Positions 17,527 through 26,023 of a stretch of 64,000 bases of DNA are shown in pieces. The notes under the pieces are model-generated. The model saw only the letters and a list, made by a program, of their open reading frames with translations, ran no database searches and had not been told where the DNA came from. Every line of letters starts with the position of its first letter. Within the stretch, counting starts at the first letter, position 1. The position numbers and the translations under genes are program-made. The DNA is from CBDAUN01 sp965214875 (lineage in GTDB: Bacteria > Pseudomonadota > Gammaproteobacteria > Arenicellales > JAJDZL01), in NCBI GenBank assembly GCA_965214875.1, contig OZ243980.1, forward strand, positions 248,001-312,000. Reading direction: 5' to 3'.

Positions 17527-17768
17527 GGGACGAAGCGAGTAGTGGGTCGGTATTTTTTTCGACGCTTGTCGTATACGATGTTTTCGGGAGCAATTCTTGA
17601 GTATTGTGCTAGATCGGCTGAGGCCTGCTGAATGGAAATCTGGAAATGGCTGATGAGGTCGCGTCGGTTGATCGCTTGATTCCAGCGCAGGCAGAGCTCG
17701 ACAAACTCCAAGCGTCGGCGCTGTCCCCAGCGAACTGTGTCGAAGGTACCGAGTTTATGTGCTTGCAT
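17520..17768 (-). CDS. WYL-type regulator, N-terminal DNA-binding fragment
   Basis: An 82-residue winged-helix domain: RWGQRRRLEFVELCLRWNQA, INRRDLISHFQISIQQASAD, and ENIVYDKRRKKYRPTT match the BrxR/CapW N-terminus closely. ATG 17768 is chosen because homology starts there; the open frame extends to 17828. A frameshift at about 17522 ends it early. It is the first gene of the ubiquitin-like operon, so it is expected to bind the promoter just upstream, where two ACTAG/CTAGT half-sites flank an AT-rich stretch (about 17780-17820). If only this fragment is made, repression would lose its signal-sensing part. Confidence 0.7.
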   Translation of the reverse strand: MQAHKLGTFDTVRWGQRRRLEFVELCLRWNQAINRRDLISHFQISIQQASADLAQYSRIAPENIVYDKRRKKYRPTTRFVPC

Positions 17769-17934
17769 GGTCAATAACCGACTAGTTGATAGATGGATAA
17801 AGTAACTATACCCTAGTTTGCTTATCATTTCGAAAAAAAATCAATCTCATGTGTCTGCATGCCATGGTTGATTTTTGTTCATGCGTATTAGTTGAATCGG
17901 ATTAGATTGTCGCGAAGCTGGACTTTTGAACACT

Positions 17935-19124
17935 GTCCGGGTTCAGATACATGCGGGACTGTCCGCCTCCTCCCGAAGGACGCAGTCCGAAGGGAGGAGG
18001 CGGGCGTGCGAAAAATTTTTGAGGCAGCATGGCGCTTGACATTAATACAGCAGCCGAAAGGCGGGAGATGGCACCATGCAAACCGAATGTCCGCACCGCA
18101 GATTCTGTCGTCTCGATCCGGTCCGCGACGAACTTTGGCCGCAGACCGCCGAGCGCTTCGACAAGCTCGCGCTGTTCGACCGGCTTCGCCGCGAAGGCGC
18201 GACCGAAGCGACCGCCCTGATGGCGGCCGGCTGCTCCGGGCCACGCTCTACCGGTGGAAGCGGCGCCTGCGCGAGCAGGGCGTCCGCGCCCTGGCCGACC
18301 GCTGCCGCCGTCCGCACCGGGTGCGGCAGCGCCAGTGGACCGCCGCCGAGCTCGAGCTGGTGCGCCAAACGCGCCAGCGCTTTCCGCTGCGGGGGCGCGC
18401 CAAGATCCGCGCCGTGCTGGCGCGCGAGCGTGGCTTCGCGCCCAGCGAGTCCGCCACCGGGCGCATGATCGCCCACCTGGTCCGCACCGGCCAGGCCGAG
18501 CCCGTCGCGTTCCATTACGGGCGCGTGAAACCCAAGCGGCGGCGCAAGTTCGACCGCCACGCCCGCCGCCGGCGCTGCGGCGATCGCGGGCGAAAGCCCG
18601 GCCAGATGGTGCAGATCGATCATACGGGCGTCGCCATCGAGGCCGGCTTCTGCGTCAAGGAGTTCAAGGCGGTGTGCCCGGTCTCGAAGCTTTGCTGCAT
18701 GCGCGCCTACTCGCGCGCCACCGCCACCTGCGCCACAAGATTTCTCGACCACCTGATCCGCCAGGCGCCGTTCAATATCGAGTCGGTGCAGGTCGATGGC
18801 GGCAGCGAGTCCGCGGCCGAGTTCGAGACCGCCTGCCGGCGGCGCGGCATCGCGCTGTTCGTGCTGCCGCCCAAAAGCCTCAAGCATAGCGGCTGCGTCG
18901 AGCGCGCCAACGCGGCCGGCCGCTACGAGTTCCACCAGTCCTGCGCCGGCGAGCTGAGCGTCGGCGCCCTGAACGTCGAGCTGGCCGAATTCGAGCGCTT
19001 CTGCAACGCCTGCCGGCCGCATCAGTCGCTCGGGCAAGCGGCGCCCATGCAGGCGCGTATAATCAGAACTTCGAACAAAGTGCGCTGGCCGCCTGAAAAG
19101 TCTCACATGTATTGAACTAGTACA
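17935..19124 (+). mobile_element. IS481-type element, copy 1
   Basis: 1190 bases bounded by imperfect inverted ends: left TGTCCGGGTTCAGATACATG, right complement TGTACTAGTTCAATACATGT. It encodes a DDE transposase on the plus strand. It is much more GC-rich than the surrounding genes. A near-identical copy lies at 21686-22873 in the opposite orientation. No convincing target duplication was seen here. The element sits just upstream of the ubiquitin-like operon's first gene, pointing away from it. Confidence 0.85.
18076..19115 (+). pseudogene. IS481-family transposase, frameshifted
   Basis: ATG 18076 opens the transposase (MQTECPHRRFCRLDPVRDEL). After ALMAAGCS a missing C near 18237 shifts the frame; the rest (LYRWKRRLREQGVRALADRC onward) is read in the next frame to 19115. 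The integrase core is complete: VQIDHTGVAIE and VQVDGGSES carry the two Asp, and CVERANAAGRYEFHQ the Glu. Comparison with copy 2, which has CCCGGG where this copy has CCGGG, shows the deletion. It is probably inactive unless frameshifting occurs. Confidence 0.8.
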
Positions 19125-19265
19125 ACGCATTGCGTGCATGGTTCATCGGCAATAAACCGGATAGAAACGGGATGCGATGGATCTGTCGAAGCTTAGGATT
19201 GTAGCGGCCGGGTGCGATCAGGAGGCGCGTTTTAGCGCGCTGATGGACGTGCGCCCCCGCGGTGC

Positions 19266-19562
19266 GTGCGCCGAAGTGCGCCCTCGGATGCGAATGAAAA
19301 GTGCCACCGGCAGATCTGCACCGACTTCGAACGGCATCCGGTCAATTTGGCGCGACCGCCATACGAACTCGACGCGCTAGCCGAGTTGCAACGGCTGTTT
19401 GTTAATCTGATCCGGATGATTGTTTGTCGTGTCATCGAGTCTGGTTTTCGCGTCAAGAGGTTCGAGGCATTGTGCACGGTCTTGAAGCTTTGCTTCATGT
19501 GTGCCCTCATGCTTGATCGCTCCGAGGCCGCTCGATCACCCGATCTGCCAGGTGCCGTTAGC
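19266..19562 (+). pseudogene. Old IS481-type transposase, fragment 1
   Basis: A diverged plus-strand stretch reads ESGFRVKRFEALCTVLKLCF, matching EAGFCVKEFKAVCPVSKLCC of the intact-looking copies, and ends near a DLPG that corresponds to LIRQAP. The ISNCY element then interrupts it. The remaining pieces are at 21365-21528 and 24271-24330, so this was one older element that later elements landed in. The sequence between 19125 and 19265 belongs to it or is unassigned. Confidence 0.65.
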
Positions 19563-21364
19563 TAGTGTCTGCCAGAAAACCTCTGATTTCAAGTATCGGC
19601 CGGTGCCGGGGGAGCGCAAGGCGCGGCGGGCGCGACGGCGGCGAGGGTCGGAATGCAGCAGCGGGCATCCGAATGCGACAAAAAATGCCGCATAAGAGGA
19701 TTGCGGGCGGCATCCGCCCAGGCGGGCGCCTCCGGCCGCCCGGATCGTCGCTTGGAAACGGGTTCGGAGACGCTAGGCGGCGCGCAGGCGCGCGCGGCGG
19801 GCGAGCCGCTTGCGCTCCTGGTCGCGCAGCAGCCGCCCGAGCCGCTCGGGGTTCGCCGCCAGCGCCGACAGCGCCGCCGCCCGCTCGAAGCCGCGCTCGC
19901 CATGGGCGCGCACCCGCCCGAGCCCGCAATGCTCCAGATGATTGATGGCCGACTCGACCGCCGGATGCTGCCGGCGCGCCGCCTGGAACCATTCCCGGCC
20001 CTCGCGCGCCGAAGCCTCGGCATTCGGCCGGCCCTTGGCCGGCAGCGCGCACTCGTCGAGCAGCGCGCCGAGCTCGGCCTGATTCGCCGGCGAGTGGAAG
20101 CCGCGGTCGAAGCTGCAGGCCCGAAGGTCGGCGAACCGCTCCATCGCCCCTTCAACCAGCGCCGCCGCATGGCCGGCGTCGCCGCCCTGCCACATGATCC
20201 GGCGGTGCAGGATGAACCGGCGCTGGTCCTCGACCACGGCGACCGGCACCCCCAGCTCCTGGCGCACGCCGGCCTTGCCCTCGGCCACCCAGCGGGTGTG
20301 CGGCTCGAAGATCGAGAACGCCTTCTCGCCGTGCGCGATGGTCTCGCCCCCGAGCAGCCGGCGCCTAGCCTGCTCGAGCTGGCGGCGCGCATGGCCAAGA
20401 TAGCCCTCGAGCTCGCATGCCAGCGCGTGCTCGCAGGCCGCCAGCGGCAGCTCGGCGGCCTGCGCCAGCGTCGCCTCGGCGCGCCCGGCCAGGCGGGCGC
20501 TCAGCGACAAATACCGCTCGACCCGCCCAGGATGCTTGCGGCTGCGCCTCGACACGCGCACCCGGTCGAACCGCTTCTTGACCTGCCGCGATAGATGCTC
20601 ATGCTGTCGCCAGCCGCCGAGCCCGGCGCTGTCCGCCAGCCTGGCCGCGGTGCGCACCGCGCAGCGCAGCGCGTCCCGCAGCAGGTCCGCATCGGTCGGA
20701 TAGTGCGCATCGGTCTCCACGCAGAACGAACCGGCCCGCCCGCGCAACGGCTCGCCAGGCTTTTTTCCGGCCGCCTCGCGGCCCGACCCGGCCACCAGCC
20801 GCCCGATCCCGGACAGCAGCTTCGGACCCGAAAGCGAGACGTTGGCGACCGCCGCCTGCTGCTCGCAGGCATGCCCGAGCGCCGGCGAATGCCCCGGCAT
20901 CCGGCGCACCAGCCCGTCATGATTGGCCATGTGCGCCAGCCGGTCGAAGTCGCAGCCGAGCCCCTGCTCGGGCACGCCAGCGCCAGAATGCGCCAAAGGT
21001 CCATGCCCGGCCGGCCGGCGTCCTTGCGCGCCGCCGGCGCGACCTCGGCCTCGAGCAGCTCGAACACCCGCCGGCGCAAGGCCTTGCTTGCGCAGAGATG
21101 CCGCAGGCCGAGCAGGATGGCCGGGATGTCGTCGCGCGACTTGGCGCCGGTGTGGATGTTCTCGATCGGCACGGCGCCGATCTCGAGCTGGGCAGAGCGG
21201 GCCAAGCGCATCGCTTTTTCCTCGAAGATTGCGGCGAAACGGGGCGTTTCGCCCCATTTCGGCGGGAAATCCGCGCTTCCGCCGAATTCTTCGCCGCCGC
21301 TCGCCGCTAAGCGATTGTTTTCAATCAGCAACGATATCACATTTTGGTTTTCTGGCAAGCACTA
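19563..21364 (-). mobile_element. ISNCY-type insertion sequence
   Basis: 1802 bases with ends TAGTGTCTGCCAGAAAAC and the complement of GGTTTTCTGGCAAGCACTA (one base longer spacing on the right side). It carries one minus-strand transposase and interrupts the old IS481-type transposase between the codons for its VPLA and IELIQVDG. The short element at 10904-11439 is a deletion derivative with the same ends. Confidence 0.82.
19773..21211 (-). pseudogene. ISNCY-family transposase, frameshifted
   Basis: The N-terminal part, from about ATG 21211, reads IHTGAKSRDDIPAILLGLRH and GRPGMDLWRILALA. It then continues in another frame as VPEQGLGCDFDRLAHMANHD, GSFCVETDAHYPTDADLLRD, FEPHTRWVAEGKAG and CSFDRGFHSPANQ. 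These are hallmark blocks of ISNCY transposases. The frame change is near 20970. The gene therefore looks inactivated by a single indel, unless the family uses frameshifting here. The C-terminus ends near 19773. Confidence 0.75.
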
Positions 21365-21528
21365 ATTATTGAATTGATCCAGGTCGACGGCAGTAGCCAG
21401 TTCATGGCCGATTCGAACGCGCCTGCGAACAATACGGCATCGAACTGTTTGTGGTTCGTTAATCAACCCGAATACAACAGCTGCGAGAAGCGCACCAGTG
21501 CCGGCGAGCTGAGCATTGGCGCAGTCAA
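21365..21528 (+). pseudogene. Old IS481-type transposase, fragment 2
   Basis: Continues fragment 1 after the ISNCY element: IELIQVDGSSQFMADSN corresponds to IESVQVDGGSES with the second catalytic Asp, and SAGELSIGAVN to CAGELSVGALN. The frame is then cut by the IS1380 element. The last five bases, GTCAA, are the left target duplicate of that insertion. Confidence 0.75.
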
Positions 21529-21685
21529 CCTTAAAACCGCGTTAGGGAGGCTGCAAAAGGGGATAAAGCCTTGCATAATGCGGGTTTTTGACAAAACGAT
21601 ATTTCACCCGCTGGGCGGACCCGACCGGAGCAAGGCTTTATGGACATCCGATCCTGCAAGATTTCGACCACGAAAGACAAATCGG

Positions 21686-22873
21686 TGTACTGGTTCAATA
21701 CATATGAGACTTTTTAGGCAGCAAGCGCGCTTTGGTTGAAGTTTTCATTATACGCCTGCATGGGCGTGCGTTGCCCGAGCGCCTGATGCGGCCGGTAGGC
21801 GTTGTAGAAGCGCTCGAATTCGGCCGCTCGACGTTCAGGGCGCCGACGCTGAGCTCGCCGGCGTAGAACTGGTGGAACTCGCAGCGGCCGGCGGCGTTGG
21901 CGCGCTCCACGCAGCCGTCATACTTGGGGCTTCTGGGCGGCAGCACGAACAGGGCGATGCCGCGCCGCTGGCAGGCGGTCTCGAACTCGGCCACGGACTC
22001 GCTGCCGCCGTCGACCTGCACCGACTCGATATCGAACGGCGCCTGGCGGATCAGATGGTCCAGGAACTTCGAGGCGCAGGCGGCGGTGGCGCGCGAATAG
22101 GCGCGCATGTAGCACAGCTTGGAGACCGGGCACACCGCCTTGAATTCCTTGACGCAGAAGCCGGCCTCGATGGCGACGCCCGTATGGTCGATCTGCACCA
22201 TCTGGCCGGGCTTTCGGCCGCGGGCGCCGTAGCGCCAGCGGCGGGCGTGGCGGTCGAACTTGCGTTGCCGCCTGGGCTTTGTTCGCCCGTAGCAGAACGC
22301 GACGGGCTCGGCCCGGCCGGTGCGGACCAGGCGGGCGATCATGCGCCCGGTGGCGGACTCGCTGGGCGCGAAGCCGCGCTCGCGCGCCAGCACGGCGCGG
22401 ATCTTGGCGCGCCCCCGCAGCGGAAAGCGATGCCGCGCCTGGCGCACCAGCTCGAGCTCGGCGGCGGTCCACTGGCGCTGCCGCACCCGATGCGGGCGGC
22501 GGCACCGGTTGGCCAGGGCGCGGACGCCCTGCTCGCGCAGGCGCCGCTTCCAGCGGCAGGGCGTCGCCCGGGAGCAGCCGATCGCCTTCAGGGCGGTCGC
22601 TTCGGTCGCGCCCTCGAGGCGAAGCTGGTCGAACAGCGCGAGATTGTCGAAGCGCTCGGCGGCCTGCGGCGAAAGTTCGTCGCGGATCGCGTCGAGGCGA
22701 TAAAATTTGCGGTGCGGATATTTGATTTGCATAGCGCTATCTCCCGCCTTTCGGCTGCTGGATTTGTATCAAGCACTATGCTACCTCAAAATTTTTCGCC
22801 CGCCCGCCTCCTCCCTTCGGACTACGTCCTTCGGGAGGAGGCGGGCGGTCTCACATGTATCTGAACCCGGACA
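21686..22873 (-). mobile_element. IS481-type element, copy 2, nested in IS1380
   Basis: 1188 bases with ends TGTACTGGTTCAATACATAT and the complement TGTCCGGGTTCAGATACATG. The IS1380 target reads AAATCGG on the left and CGGCTTCG on the right, while the undisrupted copy at 52.5 kb has AAATCGGCTTCG, so CGG was duplicated on insertion. It is the youngest element in the nest. Confidence 0.88.
21695..22732 (-). CDS. IS481-family transposase (C-terminus frameshifted)
   Basis: A 345-residue DDE transposase from ATG 22732: an N-terminal helix-turn-helix (ALKAIGCSRATPCRWKRRLR), VQIDHTGVAIE, VQVDGGSESV and CVERANAAGRCEFH with the D-D-E residues. Compared with copy 1, the end changes frame after GALNVE because a base is missing, replacing the conserved AEFERFCNACRPHQSLG by unrelated residues. 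The catalytic core is intact, so partial activity is conceivable. It acts on its own ends at 21686 and 22873. Confidence 0.82.
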   Translation of the reverse strand: MQIKYPHRKFYRLDAIRDELSPQAAERFDNLALFDQLRLEGATEATALKAIGCSRATPCRWKRRLREQGVRALANRCRRPHRVRQRQWTAAELELVRQARHRFPLRGRAKIRAVLARERGFAPSESATGRMIARLVRTGRAEPVAFCYGRTKPRRQRKFDRHARRWRYGARGRKPGQMVQIDHTGVAIEAGFCVKEFKAVCPVSKLCYMRAYSRATAACASKFLDHLIRQAPFDIESVQVDGGSESVAEFETACQRRGIALFVLPPRSPKYDGCVERANAAGRCEFHQFYAGELSVGALNVERPNSSASTTPTGRIRRSGNARPCRRIMKTSTKARLLPKKSHMY

Positions 22874-24270
22874 CGGCTTCGCGAAGCGGCTTGGCGGCGC
22901 TCGCCGAGCTGATCCGCAAGCTGGGGCTCGACACCCATTTCGAGCGGCCGGTGCCGGAGCCGGGCAGCAGCCGCGGCTTGCGCCCGGGGGCGCATCTGGC
23001 GACGTTCATGCTGATGATGCACGAGGGCTCGCGGCATCCGGGCGGAGTGGCGCAGCTGCGCGAGGAGCGGCCGCTGCTGGAGCTGCTCGGCATCCGCCGG
23101 CTGCCGGGCGACGACGCCTTGGGCCGGTGGCTGCGGCGCTGCGAGAAGTCTTCGGCGGAGTCCGCATGCAAGAAGGAGCGGGGCTGCATGCCGATCGTCG
23201 GCCGCATCGCCGAGACCGGCATGGCGGCGGGTGCGGAGTTCAGGGGCGGCCCGGTCTCGCCGAACGCGCGCAACTGCGAGTTCGTCCGCCAGTGCGAGCG
23301 CGCCCTGCCCAGGGGCGCCGAGGCGCATCGCGCCCGCATCGACGCGGCGGGGTATCAGGCGAGGATCATCAACCGCTTCACGAGCCGGGGAATCGGCTAC
23401 GCGATCCGCGCCAGGCTCGACGCGAGCGTGGCCGGGCAGACCGGGGCGCTGGACGAGTCGCAGCGGCAGCCCTTCATCGAGCGCGACGGGACGGCGAGCC
23501 TGGCGCAGCAGACGGCGCGGTTCCTGCACTCGATGAACGGCACGCCCGAAGCGTTCGCGGCGGTGGTGCAGCGGAGGCGAAAGTCCGGCCGGCAGGAGCT
23601 CGAGCTCGATTGCCCGCAGGCCGGCGACACCCTGTCGCAGGGCGGCTGCATCTACCGGGCGCTGGCGACCAGCTTCTGCCGGCGGAGCGACTCGCGGGCG
23701 GTCCGCTGATGCAGCCGCAGAGGGGAAGACTCGGAAAATCGCATCCGCGAGCTTCGCAGCGGCTTCGGCGCGGCGCATCCCCCGTGCAGCGACTTCGCTG
23801 CCAATGCGCTGCATTCCGCGCTGTGCATGCTCGCGTTCAACCTGTTCGCGCCGATGCGCCAGGCGCTGGACGCGAGCTGCGAGTCGATGCGCATCGAGAC
23901 CTTTCGCCGGCGGCCCTGCTGCAGGGCGGGCAAGATCGCGCGCCATGCCCGAGGCCGGGCCTTGAAGCTGTGCGACGCGCGCGCGGCGCGGCGGCTTAGC
24001 GGCGCCATCGGCATGATCCGGGCGATGGCCCTGGCGCCGCAGCCGCCGGAAACGCAAAAAAAGCATCGCGCGCACGACAAAAAAATCGGCTGCGTCCCGG
24101 CGCGTTGCGGACTGTCATTGATCTTTCGCCCCGGTTCCGCTCCTCCGCCCTTTCCGGCCGCGTCCCGCCCGCAAGCCCGCCCGGCATCGCCGCGGCGAGC
24201 GCCAAAATCTCTCCGCGCCCCGGATTTCGGCAAAATCCGCCCCAAAAAAATCTCTAACGCGGATTTTGGG

Positions 24271-24330
24271 GTCAATGCCGAACTTGCCAAGTTCGAGTGA
24301 CACTATAACGCCTATCGGCCGCCGTGTCAG
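24271..24330 (+). pseudogene. Old IS481-type transposase, fragment 3
   Basis: Directly after the IS1380 element the frame reads VNAELAKFE, a stop, then HYNAYRP, matching NVELAEFERFCNACRPHQ. It completes the order of the three fragments and proves the nesting. The trailing 24331-24487 holds nothing else recognisable before the next gene. Confidence 0.75.
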
Positions 24331-24487
24331 GCCCCAAGCGACTATTGCGAATCGGTGCTTGCTTTTGCGCTGATTGCGGGTGGAGAAATCGGCTAAAATA
24401 AGATTTTTGGCAGCTTGGCCACATTCCAACAGCCCCCACGAAGCGCAACACATCGTTCAACTACGTCGCCACTGCTGAGGAAGCTCG

Positions 24488-25279
24488 ATGAACACCTACC
24501 TTAAATTGGAACAATACCCGCTGCTTGATCTTAGCTCGCACCGTGCAATCGCACTGATCAATCGTTGCCGCCAGGAGCTAAGTGATGCAGGCACCTTGCA
24601 TCTGCCTGGCCTATTGCGCCAATCCGCGATAAAGCGCTGCCTGGCAGAAGTGATGCCGCTATTCGCAACTTCCGCCTTTACTCACAAACGCATGCACAAC
24701 ATCTTTTTCGATGACAACCTCGAAGGACTGCCGTCGGATCATCCCGCTTTGAGCAGGATGCAAACCGTAAGTCATACGATTTGCGCAGATCAGCTCAGCG
24801 ACAGCCTGATCGTGAAAATATACGAGTGGCGACCGCTTCGAGATTTTCTAGCGGCAGTAATCGGCGAAACACAGCTGCATCTGATGGCAGATCCCATGGC
24901 GCGCGTAAATGTCATGGCATATTACGAAGGAGAGTCTTTGAATTGGCACTTCGACCGCGCCCAATTCACGGTCACTTTGTTGCTTCAAGCACCGAATTTT
25001 GGCGGTAACCTTGAACTCGCATACGGATTGAAGGATGCAGAGACGATCGACTTTGAAGGCATTGCATCATTGCTCAAAGGCAGTCGCGCAGGTGTCGAGT
25101 CAATATCGATGGAGCCCGGCACCTTGAACGTCTTCCAAGGCCGCGACATCGCGCATCGCACAACCCCTGCGAAAGGGAGCACGCCCCGAGTGGTTGCCAT
25201 ATTTTCGTACTTTGCGCAACCCGGCAGGGTCTTCACGGCCGAAGAGCAGCTAGGTTTTTACGGCCGCACCGCGGAATAA
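24488..25279 (+). CDS. 2-oxoglutarate/Fe(II)-dependent oxygenase-like protein
   Basis: A 263-residue soluble protein with the jelly-roll iron site: NWHFDRAQFTVTLLLQ supplies the HxD pair, FQGRDIAHRTTP the distal His, and TPRVVAIFSY the Arg that holds 2-oxoglutarate. Such enzymes hydroxylate or halogenate amino acids or small molecules; the substrate is not evident. It starts right after the IS nest and ends 21 bases before the convergent yggS, so it stands alone. Its promoter may lie within the IS debris. Confidence 0.8.
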   Translation: MNTYLKLEQYPLLDLSSHRAIALINRCRQELSDAGTLHLPGLLRQSAIKRCLAEVMPLFATSAFTHKRMHNIFFDDNLEGLPSDHPALSRMQTVSHTICADQLSDSLIVKIYEWRPLRDFLAAVIGETQLHLMADPMARVNVMAYYEGESLNWHFDRAQFTVTLLLQAPNFGGNLELAYGLKDAETIDFEGIASLLKGSRAGVESISMEPGTLNVFQGRDIAHRTTPAKGSTPRVVAIFSYFAQPGRVFTAEEQLGFYGRTAE

Positions 25280-25300
25280 TTCGAATTCATCGGCAACGGC

Positions 25301-26023
25301 CTAGCGATTCTTGGGCAGCCGATGCCCGAAGACCGCGGTGCCGACTCGCACATGGGTTGCGCCTTCCAAGATGGCTGATTCCATGTCTGCTGTCATCCCC
25401 ATGGAGAGCGTGTCAAGCGCATGGCCTTGTCGATTAAGCAAGTCCAGCGTGTCGCGCAGTTGCGCAAAAACGATTCGCTGCGCATCAGCATGTTCAGTGA
25501 ATTCGGGAATGATCATAAGGCCGCGAAGTGAAACCCGAGGCAGCTCGCAAATTTGATCCGCAAGCTTCCTCAAATCGTCAGAACAAACCCCGGACTTGGT
25601 CTGCTCGCCTTGTAGATTGACTTGAATGCAGATGTTCAAAGGTGCTTGGTCGGGATCGCGCTGGTCGTTCAGTCGTCGAGCTATCTTGTAGCGGTCTACG
25701 CCGTGGGCCCAAGAAAATTTTTGGGCTATATCCCGCGTCTTGTTGCTTTGAATGCGACCGATAAAGTGCCATTCGATGTCCAAATCTTCGAGCTTGCACC
25801 GCTTATCCAGCGCTTCTTGGACGAAGTTTTCGGCAAAATCCCGCTGACCGAGTCCGGCAATCGAGCGGATGGCTTGCGCTGGGTGAGTCTTGCTTACTGC
25901 CACAAGGCAAACGCTCCCTTCGGCGCGACCGGCACAGCGCTCCGCCGCGCTAATGCGCGCTCGCACGGAGGCATAGTTGATGCGCAGCTGCTCGGCGTTC
26001 AAGGTGCTATGCCCATTGATCAT
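25301..26023 (-). CDS. yggS: Pyridoxal phosphate homeostasis protein (YggS family)
   Basis: A 240-residue PLP-binding alanine-racemase-fold protein without known catalysis that buffers vitamin B6. LVAVSKTHPAQAIR carries the PLP lysine; HFIGRIQSNKTR, SMGMTADMESAI and VRVGTAVFG are family blocks. Its start overlaps the PyrX-like stop by four bases (ATGA), making it the last gene of the algH-ruvX-pyrR-pyrB unit. Confidence 0.93.
   Translation of the reverse strand: MINGHSTLNAEQLRINYASVRARISAAERCAGRAEGSVCLVAVSKTHPAQAIRSIAGLGQRDFAENFVQEALDKRCKLEDLDIEWHFIGRIQSNKTRDIAQKFSWAHGVDRYKIARRLNDQRDPDQAPLNICIQVNLQGEQTKSGVCSDDLRKLADQICELPRVSLRGLMIIPEFTEHADAQRIVFAQLRDTLDLLNRQGHALDTLSMGMTADMESAILEGATHVRVGTAVFGHRLPKNR

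Larger units (their letters stand above)
21640..24060 (+). pseudogene. IS1380-family transposase, interrupted and frameshifted
   Basis: The N-terminus MDIRSCKISTTKDKS (ATG 21640) is cut by the IS481 copy. The rest resumes at 22871 with ASRSGLAALAELIRKLGLDT, HEGSRHPGGVAQLREERP, IDAAGYQARIINRFTSRGIG and ELELDCPQAG, then breaks near 23705 and continues in another frame (FAANALHSALCMLAFNLFAP). The reading frame that appears to begin at 22855 uses a false start supplied by the IS481 end. These blocks match the IS1380 DDE transposases. Confidence 0.8.
21529..24270 (+). mobile_element. IS1380-type element, interrupted by an IS481 copy
   Basis: The element runs from CCTTAAAACCGCGTTAGGGA to the complement of CCCAAAATCCGCGTTAGAGA and is flanked by the direct repeat GTCAA (21524-21528 and 24271-24275). 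Without the inserted IS481 copy it is about 1.55 kb. The other copy (51743-52668) gives the uninterrupted sequence at the inner junction. The element lies inside the old IS481-type transposase and restores its frame exactly when removed. Confidence 0.85.

Noticed and set aside
18042..19139. Long minus-strand frame opposite the IS481 transposase (365 codons)
   Set aside because: It is a shadow of GC-rich coding sequence with low-complexity Ala/Gly/Leu translation and no motifs; the plus strand carries the DDE residues.
22855..23709. Apparent complete gene starting MYLNPDTASRSG
   Set aside because: Its first codons come from the inserted IS481 end. The real IS1380 transposase starts at 21640 and was interrupted, so this is a chimeric reading frame.
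22707..23999. Long plus-strand frame of 430 codons and its antisense across the IS1380 element
   Set aside because: Arg/Ala-rich translations without motifs; the true transposase blocks lie in the frame starting at 22855 and its continuation.
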